In this document: positions 7,133-13,020 of the stretch, in pieces | Layout: each line of letters starts with the position of its first letter | How positions within the stretch are numbered: position 1 is the first letter of the stretch | Assembly (NCBI GenBank): GCA_910588695.1 | Contig: CAJUOV010000016.1 | Location: 1-32,092 of the forward strand | Reading direction: 5' to 3' | DNA length: 32,092 bases | DNA from: an uncultured Christensenellaceae bacterium | GTDB lineage: Bacteria > Bacillota > Clostridia > Christensenellales > Borkfalkiaceae | Notes under the pieces: model-generated | Seen by the model: the letters and a program-made list of their open reading frames with translations, nothing else | What the model was told of the DNA's origin: nothing | Databases searched by the model: none | Program-made: the position numbers and the translations under genes

Positions 7133-7339
7133 TTATTCGTCGGTCGCGCCGAGCAAATAATCCGCGCTCACGCCGAAGAATCGGGAGAGCTTAAAGAGAG
7201 CATACGCGCTGGGACTGCGCCGTCCTCTTTCCCATTTGGAAATGGCGCTGATCGTCAGCTTCGTCGCATCGGACAGCTGCGCCTGCGTGATTCCCTTCCG
7301 TTCCCTCAACTCCTTTAACCTAAACGCAAAACTTGTCAT
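7133..7339 (-). CDS. XRE-family regulator, 68 aa
   Basis: A stand-alone Cro/C1-type helix-turn-helix protein. The consensus is close to ideal: RLKELRERKGITQAQLSDAT, then KLTISAISKWERGRRSPS, and the dimerisation tail SRFFGVSADYLLGATDE. The start is fixed by an AGGAGG site six bases upstream of the ATG. It follows another XRE gene on the same strand (41 bases away), and both read toward the InlB-repeat lipoprotein, which has its own promoter. Its targets are unknown; autoregulation is typical of the family. The recognition helix differs from the 70-aa paralogue at 3546 but is nearly identical to that of its neighbour. Confidence 0.9.
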   Translation of the reverse strand: MTSFAFRLKELRERKGITQAQLSDATKLTISAISKWERGRRSPSAYALFKLSRFFGVSADYLLGATDE

Positions 7340-7380
7340 TGTTTCCTCCTGTGTTCTTATTCTCTAATATAATTTTATTT

Positions 7381-7587
7381 TTAACAATCGGTGATTCCGA
7401 GCAAGTAGTCGGACGATACTCCGTAATATTTTGCAAGAGTTATGATCGCCAACGCGTTCGGAACTCTGCTGCCTTGTTCCCATTTTGAGATTGCACTGAT
7501 CGTCAATCCGGTTTCTTCTGCAATTTGCGCCTGCGTTTTTCCTTTTTCAAGACGAAGTTCTTTCATCCTTTCAAAAATCTTTTGCAT
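7381..7587 (-). CDS. XRE-family regulator, second of a tandem pair
   Basis: 68 residues from MQKIFERMKELRLEKGKTQ. The helix-turn-helix QIAEETGLTISAISKWEQG shares its recognition segment (LTISAISKWE) with the adjacent XRE protein, so the two may recognise the same operator. The tail SSDYLLGITDC is the family's usual end. No ribosome site precedes the ATG at 7587. A weak -10 (TGTTAT) sits just upstream, so a leaderless start is possible. The alternative ATG at 7566 would cut off the first helix. Two copies of AATAGTACA lie 13 bases apart upstream and may be its operator. Confidence 0.82.
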   Translation of the reverse strand: MQKIFERMKELRLEKGKTQAQIAEETGLTISAISKWEQGSRVPNALAIITLAKYYGVSSDYLLGITDC

Positions 7588-7646
7588 ATCAATAAAATAA
7601 CACAAATGTACATTTTTTTCCAGACAATATACATATGGATATATAC

Positions 7647-7668
7647 AATAGTACATAAAAATAGTACA
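7647..7668. repeat. Direct repeat AATAGTACA x2 upstream of the XRE pair
   Basis: Copies at 7647-7655 and 7660-7668, 13 bases start to start, with a further TGTACA palindrome at about 7604-7609. A regulator site is possible; the evidence is only position and repetition. Confidence 0.35.
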
Positions 7669-7702
7669 CAGAAATCTGCGACTAAAAATTTAATCGGAAA
7701 AT

Positions 7703-7735
7703 AAAAAAGTACGCCGCGCTCGACGAGCGCGGCGT
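7703..7735 (-). terminator. Strong terminator after the two-domain unknown gene
   Basis: A perfect 12-bp stem (7711-7722 with 7724-7735, core GCCGCGCTCG) with essentially no loop, followed on the minus strand by a U-run. Confidence 0.88.
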
Positions 7736-7763
7736 GTTCTCCCCCCGAAAGTATGAACCTTAT

Positions 7764-8777
7764 TTAAGCGTCGGCGGTCTTTACATACGCTCCGCTGTCC
7801 GCATCCTGAAATACAATATAAAAACCCCGTTCTTCGGTGAAGGGCGACTCGGGAACGAATACGCAGTTCTCTTTCATATCATCGGGCGGCGCGCCGTTTT
7901 TTTCCGCCGCCACGCAGAGATAGCGGGGCTGTCCGTTCTCGTACACGATCCCTAAAAGCGCGTGATCGGTTTTTACCCATTCCGAACGCGGAAAGACGGA
8001 CAAGAGACGGGTGTCTTTCGGAAATTTACGAAACGCTTCCTCTAAATCCCGCCTTACTTTTTTATAATATGTAAGTTTTCCTTTCGTGCGGAGGAAAGGG
8101 TTGACAGAGAGATCATCTTTTTGAGAATTCTCTCCGCCCGATGTTTTTCCTCGCTTTTTCTGACTTTTGCCCGCAGAATCTTCATTTCGATCGCTCTTTT
8201 GTACGCTTTCGGCGAAGTAATCCGCATCTGCGATCGCTTCGTCGTTGTAAGCGCACGCTCTCTCCCGAAAGGGAGCGCCGTCGTCCTGCCCCTCCTTTTG
8301 CGGAAAATCCGGTACGGGCACAACGGGCGCCCGCGGAACGTTGGGTCCTACGGGCGGGATTTCTACGGGAGGCACCGGCACCGGAGGCATATCTCCCTTT
8401 TTTTCTCCCTGTTCCATAAGCAGTTTCATAAGCGACACCGCTGTGTCCTGCGGTTTGCCCGAAACGCCGAACGCGACGGGATAGACCGCGTCTTTGACAA
8501 ATGCGAGAAGCACGCAGAATCCCTCTTTCAGAGAGGGCGCGTCCGAAACGTGAATCGATTCCCCTTTTCCGAGATCAAGACAGTACCGCTTTCCTTCCGC
8601 CGAAAATACGACGACGTAGCGTCCGTCTTTCAACGCGGCAAGCCCCGCCGCCTGTATTTTCAGAGTCAGGTCTTTTCCGAGGCGTTCGGCGTAGACCGCG
8701 CCCGTCAGCACGCTCCCGTCGGACGAAAAACCCTTGCCGACCTGTTTTAATACCGCAACTCTTTTTTCGTATGCCAT
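7764..8777 (-). CDS. Two-domain protein of unknown function with a proline-rich hinge
   Basis: 337 residues that I cannot assign to a named family. Residues 1-110 form a beta-rich domain (VAVLKQVGKGFSSDGSVLTG, GRYVVVFSAEGKRYCLDLG, PVAFGVSG). A Pro/Val-rich hinge spans about 130-160 (PPVPVPPVEIPPVGP), followed by a charged, low-complexity stretch to about 220. A second domain (225-337) begins FLRTKGKLTYYKKVRRDLEE and contains DTRLLSVFPRSEWVKTDHALL, YLCVAA and GFYIVFQDADSGAYVK. There is no signal peptide and no membrane segment, so it is cytoplasmic. The ribosome site AAGGAG sits well before the ATG. The second domain resembles the first in outline (short beta strands, a closing hydrophobic strand), so an internal duplication is conceivable. 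It is a single gene ending in a strong terminator. Confidence 0.85.
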   Translation of the reverse strand: MAYEKRVAVLKQVGKGFSSDGSVLTGAVYAERLGKDLTLKIQAAGLAALKDGRYVVVFSAEGKRYCLDLGKGESIHVSDAPSLKEGFCVLLAFVKDAVYPVAFGVSGKPQDTAVSLMKLLMEQGEKKGDMPPVPVPPVEIPPVGPNVPRAPVVPVPDFPQKEGQDDGAPFRERACAYNDEAIADADYFAESVQKSDRNEDSAGKSQKKRGKTSGGENSQKDDLSVNPFLRTKGKLTYYKKVRRDLEEAFRKFPKDTRLLSVFPRSEWVKTDHALLGIVYENGQPRYLCVAAEKNGAPPDDMKENCVFVPESPFTEERGFYIVFQDADSGAYVKTADA

Positions 8778-8896
8778 AATCGCTCCTTTTCCTTTCGACT
8801 ATTCTACACGATACAAACGAAAAAAGCGACTCGCACTTTGTCGAAAAAACACCCCTTTCCGCGAATTTATCCCGCCGATTTCCAAGCGCGAAACTC

Positions 8897-8925
8897 TTGT
8901 AATTGCGCGCCGTTTGTGCTATAAT
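8897..8925 (+). promoter_or_regulatory. Promoter of the rsmG operon
   Basis: TTGTAA (8897-8902), 17-base spacer, TATAAT (8920-8925). The rsmG ATG begins seven bases after the -10, right at the expected transcription start. Confidence 0.8.
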
Positions 8926-8931
8926 AATGTT

Positions 8932-9624
8932 ATGAACGATTTTATCGGAACAGCGGACTATCTTTCTCTTATTTCCGGCGAAAAAAGCGCGCTCTTCGAA
9001 CGTTATTTCGAATTGCTTACCGAATATAACGCGCGCTTCAATCTGACTGCGATCACGCAAAAAGAGGAGATCTACGAAAAGCACTTTCTCGACAGTATAA
9101 TGGGAGAAAGCCTATTTCCGAAATATGCGCGCGTGCTCGAAGTGGGTTCGGGGGCGGGATTTCCTTCGCTACCCTTAAAAATCATACGCGGCGATCTTGT
9201 TTTCACTCTTGTAGAAAGTACGGGAAAGAAGTGTTCCTTTCTTCAAACCGCCGTCAAAGAACTCGGGCTCGACGGCGTTTGCATTGTCAACGAACGGGCG
9301 GAAACGCTCGCCCGAAATTCCTCTTTTCGCGAACGATTCGACGCCGTTTGCGCAAGAGCTGTTGCAAAATTGAATACGCTGTCGGAATACTGTCTGCCCT
9401 TCGTGCGCGTCGGCGGCGTCTTTGTCGCTTACAAGGGCAACGCCGAAGAAGAAATTCAAGAAGCGCAATCCGCGTTCCGTAAATTAGGCGGAAAAGAACG
9501 CTGTATTTTACGGTATACTCTGCCGACCGCGGGAAACAGAACGCTCGTCGGAATCGAAAAAATCCGTCCGACTCCCCCTTCTTATCCGCGCGGGCAGGGC
9601 AAAGAAAGGAAAAATCCTCTATGA
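8932..9624 (+). CDS. rsmG: 16S rRNA m7G527 methyltransferase
   Basis: 230 residues. It methylates N7 of G527 in 16S rRNA with S-adenosylmethionine. The family pattern is clear: NARFNLTAITQKEEIYEKHFLDS, the SAM loop ARVLEVGSGAGFPSLPLKI, FTLVESTGKKCSFLQ, and the catalytic-side AVCARAVAKLNTLSEYCLPFVRVGG with YKG. The start MNDFIGTADYL matches the family and has no credible later methionine, yet no ribosome site precedes it and the ATG coincides with the predicted +1, so translation must start on a leaderless message. The gene overlaps the next one by ATGA. rsmG near the origin is ancestral in bacteria (gidB). Confidence 0.95.
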   Translation: MNDFIGTADYLSLISGEKSALFERYFELLTEYNARFNLTAITQKEEIYEKHFLDSIMGESLFPKYARVLEVGSGAGFPSLPLKIIRGDLVFTLVESTGKKCSFLQTAVKELGLDGVCIVNERAETLARNSSFRERFDAVCARAVAKLNTLSEYCLPFVRVGGVFVAYKGNAEEEIQEAQSAFRKLGGKERCILRYTLPTAGNRTLVGIEKIRPTPPSYPRGQGKERKNPL

Positions 9625-10103
9625 AAGGGGGTTCCTGCGCCCTGACGGGACACAGAATACTCCCCGACGGGTTAGATAGGAAGCTGCTCTTTGACGAACT
9701 CGAAACTTTGATCAAAGAGGGTTACGACCATTTTTTCTGCGGCATGGCGGAAGGATTCGATTTGCTCACGCTCGGTTTTTTGGTGGAATTGAAAGAGCGC
9801 TATCCTCTCTGCCTCGAAGCGTGCATTCCGTTTCAGGGACAGGAGTCCTCTTTTTCCGAAGAAAACCGCAAACTCTACCGCGATCTGCTTCTCCGATGCG
9901 ACCGCATAACCACTCTTTTTCCCCATTATAAAAAAGGTTGTTTTCTGATACGAGACCGCTATATGGCGGATTGTTCCGATCTTATCTTTGCATACTGTAC
10001 AAAACGGACGGGCGGAACCGCCTACACCGTGCGCTACGCCGAACAAACGGGAAAAAAAATCAAATTCTCCCGTTCCGCTCCCTCTTCCGGAGATAAAGAA
10101 TGA
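9621..10103 (+). CDS. SLOG-domain protein of the YpsA/DUF1273 type
   Basis: 160 residues, starting CALTGHRILPDGLD. The N-terminal GHR motif, the FFCGMAEGFDLLTLGFLVELK helix-loop and the AADYDLVIAVWDG-like counterpart ADCSDLIFAYCTKRTGGTAYTVRYAEQ near the end fit the SLOG/Rossmann family around DUF1273 (B. subtilis YpsA). That family is thought to bind nucleotide-derived ligands; YpsA affects cell division in Bacillus. The function here is unproven. The gene is wedged between rsmG and an NfeD-like gene with 4-base overlaps on both sides, so its translation depends on rsmG. Confidence 0.8.
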   Translation: MKGGSCALTGHRILPDGLDRKLLFDELETLIKEGYDHFFCGMAEGFDLLTLGFLVELKERYPLCLEACIPFQGQESSFSEENRKLYRDLLLRCDRITTLFPHYKKGCFLIRDRYMADCSDLIFAYCTKRTGGTAYTVRYAEQTGKKIKFSRSAPSSGDKE

Positions 10104-10747
10104 TCCATTCCCTGAACGCAAATTTTTTACAGACGCTCAACCTCATGCAGATGCTGTTCTTTTGGTTCGGCATCTTTGCAAGCGTTCTTTTTCTTGCCGA
10201 AATGATCTTGCTCTTTCTTCCGCCTTCCTCTCTTTCTCTTCCGAAAGACGAAACTCCTCCCGTCTTTTCGGAAAAGACGGTAACAGCTTTTCTCGCCGCG
10301 GGAAGCTTGGCCGGACTTATCACTTCCTTTTTTGTCGAAAATATTTGGCTCCCCATTCTCATTGCAATTCTTTTCGGCGCTCTTTCCTTTACGGGAACCG
10401 TCTTTCTGATCAGAAAAATCGTAAAAGTGCAGAAATCGAATTTTCTGAATCGCTTTGCGGGTGCGGACGCCGTTGTATCCGCGAAAATTCCTCCCGAACG
10501 GAAGGGATACGGAAAGATCGTACTTCTGATCAAAGATTCCTATGAAAAACTCGACGCCGTCACCGACGAAACGGATTTGATTCCCGTCGGCTCTCCAGTA
10601 AAAATCTTAGAATATACCGACGACTTTGCCGTTGTATGCCGTCTCGAAAAGCGTAAAATCGGCAATAAGCAAACAAAAATTCAACGTGAAATGCAGGCGG
10701 AAACGGGCGCGGGAATCAACACAGACCGTTTTAACGGGAAAAATTAA
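10100..10747 (+). CDS. NfeD-like membrane protein
   Basis: 215 residues. Transmembrane segments lie at about residues 19-41 (MLFFWFGIFASVLFLAEMIL), 62-81 and 84-105 (WLPILIAILFGALSFTGTVF). A soluble OB-fold-like C-terminal domain follows (about 120-185: ADAVVSAKIPPERKGYGKIV ... VGSPVKILEYTDDFAVVCRL), the layout of NfeD/YqeZ partner proteins. NfeD proteins usually pair with stomatin-like proteins in membrane microdomains; no stomatin gene is present here. It overlaps the upstream gene by ATGA and is the last gene before the replication origin. The final 30 residues are hydrophilic and non-conserved. Confidence 0.8.
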   Translation: MIHSLNANFLQTLNLMQMLFFWFGIFASVLFLAEMILLFLPPSSLSLPKDETPPVFSEKTVTAFLAAGSLAGLITSFFVENIWLPILIAILFGALSFTGTVFLIRKIVKVQKSNFLNRFAGADAVVSAKIPPERKGYGKIVLLIKDSYEKLDAVTDETDLIPVGSPVKILEYTDDFAVVCRLEKRKIGNKQTKIQREMQAETGAGINTDRFNGKN

Positions 10748-10750
10748 ATC

Positions 10751-10990
10751 GTAATTTGTGGACAAGGGTGAATAACTTTTGTTTATACACAGCCTGTCCA
10801 CACAATTCTTCACGCTTTTATCCACAAAGAAAAACCTTACGATCTCATATTTTCCTTCTAAATCGTTTGAGTTTTTTACCCTTTTTCGGTATAATGGAAC
10901 TGATAAAAGAACTTGTCCACATATTAACAGACACTATTACTAATAAATACTACTATTTATAATTCTTCTATAACAATATATCGTCACGGA
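10751..10990. other. Chromosomal replication origin (oriC) candidate
   Basis: The spacer between the NfeD-like gene and dnaN holds one perfect DnaA box TTATCCACA (10818-10826) and near-perfect ones: TTGTCCACA (10913-10921), its reverse complement (10757-10765), TTATACACA (10783-10791), CTGTCCACA (10794-10802) and a weaker TTATTCACC (complement of 10767-10775). Directly after the last box comes an AT-rich stretch with CTATTACTAATAAATACTACTA (split here; 10934-10955), which resembles the DnaA-trio unwinding element known from B. subtilis. The dnaN gene follows, and dnaA is not in the window. Gene orientation largely flips at this point. GC-skew analysis would be decisive. Confidence 0.75.
10867..10895 (+). 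promoter_or_regulatory. Promoter of dnaN inside oriC
   Basis: TTGAGT (10867-10872), 17-base spacer, TATAAT (10890-10895). The last DnaA box begins 18 bases downstream, inside the 5' leader, so DnaA binding could affect dnaN transcription. Confidence 0.7.
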
Positions 10991-11045
10991 AGAAAAGATT
11001 TTTTGAAACACGGATTTGAAATCTGCAAATAAAGGAGAAAAAATT

Positions 11046-12146
11046 ATGAGATTCAATTGCGACGGGTTAACGCTTGCGGAAGCGGTGATGAAGGTGAGCA
11101 AAGCATGTGCGGTCAGAACGACCGCTCCCGTAATGGAGTGTATTAAAATTACGGCTACGGGAGACGGAATCTCTTTGCTTGCGACCGACGGGGAACTTTC
11201 GATCGAAAAAAAGATCAACGCGGAAGTTTCGGAAGAGGGAGCGGTGTGCGTCCCCGGAAAATTGTTTTCCGACTTTATCGGAAAACTTTCGGGAGAAGAA
11301 GTGGGCGTAGGAACGGGAGAGAAAGGAGTTGAAATCTCGTATCGCGATTCGAAATCTTATATGCAGGCGATTGCGGCGGAGGAATTTCCCGATATCAATC
11401 TCAACGTCGGGGAGAATAGTTTCGTTCTCAAACAGACCGCGTTCAAAGGAATCGTTTCGGAGACGGTGTTCTGCTGTGCGCAGGACGATTCCCGTCCCGT
11501 ATTGAAAGGTTGTTTGATGGAACTCGGGGATACGCTGAAAATGACTGCGCTCGACGGATACCGGCTTGCCTTTTCGGAGACGGCGATTTCTTATAAGAGC
11601 GGAGAAAAGAGCATGATCTGTCCTGCGAGAGCGCTCAACGAAATTTCGAAAATGCTGCAGGGAGAGGAAGAAGAGGAAGTAACCCTCTACGAAGAAAACG
11701 GTCAGATGCTCGTAAAGTCGGAGGGAACGACCATTGTAACCCGTCTTTACCGCGGCGATTTTATTAAGAGAGAGAATGTAGTTCCTACCCGCTTCTCGAC
11801 TTACGTCACTCTTAACCGCAACGAACTGATCGCGAGCGCGGAGCGTGCGGCGATTTTGATCCGCGGAGATAAAAACAATCTTGTCACCCTCGACATTGCT
11901 TCTGAAAAAGTAAAAATTTCTTCGGTATCCGACTACGGCAACGTTGCCGAAACGGTGGAAGCGGAGACGGACGGGGTGGATATGACGATTTCGATGAATG
12001 CAAAATATCTGCTTGACGCGCTGCGCGCGCTCAACGAAGAGAACATTGTAATGTCGTTCAACGGCGCGATTTCCCCCTTTATTCTTCAAAATCAGGAAAA
12101 GAAAGACAGTCTTTACCTGATTTTGCCCGTCAAGAATGCGTCGTAA
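11046..12146 (+). CDS. dnaN: DNA polymerase III sliding clamp (beta subunit)
   Basis: 366 residues, three clamp domains of about 120 residues each. Diagnostic stretches are MRFNCDGLTLAEAVMKVSKA, APVMECIKITATGDGISLLATDGELSIEKKI, the central CAQDDSRPVLKGCLMEL and LKMTALDGYRLAFSE, and at the end NAKYLLDALRALNEENIVMSFNGAISPFIL plus the LYLILPVKN C-terminus (partner-binding pocket). The start at 11046 is chosen for the AGGAG site eight bases upstream and family agreement, over an in-frame ATG 30 bases earlier. It follows oriC with its own promoter. In most Firmicutes dnaA lies immediately upstream; here an NfeD-like gene takes that place. The clamp confers processivity on the replicative polymerase. 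Confidence 0.97.
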   Translation: MRFNCDGLTLAEAVMKVSKACAVRTTAPVMECIKITATGDGISLLATDGELSIEKKINAEVSEEGAVCVPGKLFSDFIGKLSGEEVGVGTGEKGVEISYRDSKSYMQAIAAEEFPDINLNVGENSFVLKQTAFKGIVSETVFCCAQDDSRPVLKGCLMELGDTLKMTALDGYRLAFSETAISYKSGEKSMICPARALNEISKMLQGEEEEEVTLYEENGQMLVKSEGTTIVTRLYRGDFIKRENVVPTRFSTYVTLNRNELIASAERAAILIRGDKNNLVTLDIASEKVKISSVSDYGNVAETVEAETDGVDMTISMNAKYLLDALRALNEENIVMSFNGAISPFILQNQEKKDSLYLILPVKNAS

Positions 12147-12150
12147 TTGC

Positions 12151-12179
12151 TTGACGGAAAGTGAATTATTCTTTATAAT
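12151..12179 (+). promoter_or_regulatory. Promoter of the rpmH-rnpA-yidD-yidC-jag operon
   Basis: TTGACG (12151-12156), 17-base spacer, TATAAT (12174-12179), starting four bases after the dnaN stop codon. Confidence 0.8.
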
Positions 12180-12231
12180 AAAACGGAATCGGAATTTTTA
12201 TCGATACTGATCAAACCTAAGGAGTAAATAT

Positions 12232-12366
12232 ATGAAGAGAACTTATCAGCCCAAAAAGAGACAGAGAAGCAAAGTACACGGTTTTCGTAAGCGTATGGCT
12301 ACGACGGGCGGAAGAAACGTGATCAAACGTCGCAGAAACAAGGGAAGAAAGCACGTTTCCGCATAA
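12232..12366 (+). CDS. rpmH: Ribosomal protein bL34
   Basis: 44 residues, MKRTYQPKKRQRSKVHGFRK and onward with the conserved RMATTGGRNVIKRRR and KGRKHVSA end; the family's length and sequence fit completely. It is a small basic protein of the large ribosomal subunit. AAGGAG precedes the ATG by eight bases. First gene of the operon leading to rnpA, yidD, yidC and jag. In B. subtilis this operon points away from dnaA; here it follows dnaN in the same direction. Confidence 0.98.
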   Translation: MKRTYQPKKRQRSKVHGFRKRMATTGGRNVIKRRRNKGRKHVSA

Positions 12367-12374
12367 CGAGAAAA

Positions 12375-12725
12375 GTGGGAAAACGCTGTTTCCGTCTTAA
12401 AAAAAGCAAAGATATTGAAAAAGTGTTCAGAAGCGGGAAGCGAGCGTTTTCGGAAACGGTGACGCTCGTATATTTTCCTGCAAAGGAAACGCAATACACC
12501 GTCTGCGTGGGAAAAAAGTATGGAAAAAGCGTTGAAAGAAACAGAATCAAGCGTCTTTTGCGCGAAGCGTTTGCCGAATACGGAAACAAAATCAAACCGT
12601 GTAAAATTCTTCTCATTCCCAAAACGGGAAAGGAATACTCGGTTAAAGGATTTTCGCGCGACCTCAGAAAGATGTTTTCAAAAGAAAAACTGTTTGAAAG
12701 TGGGAGCGCAGACGCTGTTTCGTGA
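12375..12725 (+). CDS. rnpA: Ribonuclease P protein component
   Basis: 116 residues. The RNase P protein assists the catalytic RNA in trimming the 5' leader of tRNA precursors. The family signature KKYGKSVERNRIKRLLREAF (RNR motif) is intact, preceded by the RLKKSKDIEKVFRSGKRAFS start and followed by ILLIPKTGKEYSVKGFSRDL. The start is a GTG only eight bases after the rpmH stop, with no strong ribosome site, so it is probably translated by coupling to rpmH. The last residues (GSADAVS) lie beyond the conserved fold. Confidence 0.96.
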   Translation: MGKRCFRLKKSKDIEKVFRSGKRAFSETVTLVYFPAKETQYTVCVGKKYGKSVERNRIKRLLREAFAEYGNKIKPCKILLIPKTGKEYSVKGFSRDLRKMFSKEKLFESGSADAVS

Positions 12726-12762
12726 AAATTTCCGCTATCTCAGGCGAAAGTATTTTCCTCCC

Positions 12763-12996
12763 GTGATCAAATCTCTCTGTATCCGCATGATCGTGTTTTA
12801 TCAGAAATACCTGTCGAGACACACCTGTATGTACGAGCCGACATGTTCGGAATATACCAAGCGGTGTATCAACAATTTAGGCGTTGTTGTCGGTATTTTG
12901 TTGGGAACTTGGAGAATTTTAAGGTGCAATCCCCTTTCGAAGGGCGGGTTCGACCCCGCGCCGGAGAATCCTTTCAAAAAAAGATGGCTTATATAA
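12763..12996 (+). CDS. yidD: Membrane protein insertion efficiency factor YidD
   Basis: 77 residues from the GTG at 12763. The family core is unmistakable: IRMIVFYQKYLSRHTCMYEP then TCSEYTKRCINNLGVVVGIL, WRILRCNPLSKGGFDPAPEN. YidD sits at the inner membrane and aids YidC-dependent insertion. The start is uncertain: the GTG at 12763 gives the usual family length (FYQ near residue 12), while a GTG at 12700 would overlap rnpA by 26 bases and add 21 basic residues. Neither has a good ribosome site, so translational coupling to rnpA is likely in either case, as known for E. coli. Confidence 0.88.
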   Translation: MIKSLCIRMIVFYQKYLSRHTCMYEPTCSEYTKRCINNLGVVVGILLGTWRILRCNPLSKGGFDPAPENPFKKRWLI

Positions 12997-13020
12997 CGGT
13001 AAGAGGCGTTAAATAAAATT

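Noticed and set aside
12520..12762. Longer ATG start for yidD
   Set aside because: It would overlap rnpA by over 200 bases and adds unconserved sequence; family length fits the GTG at 12763.
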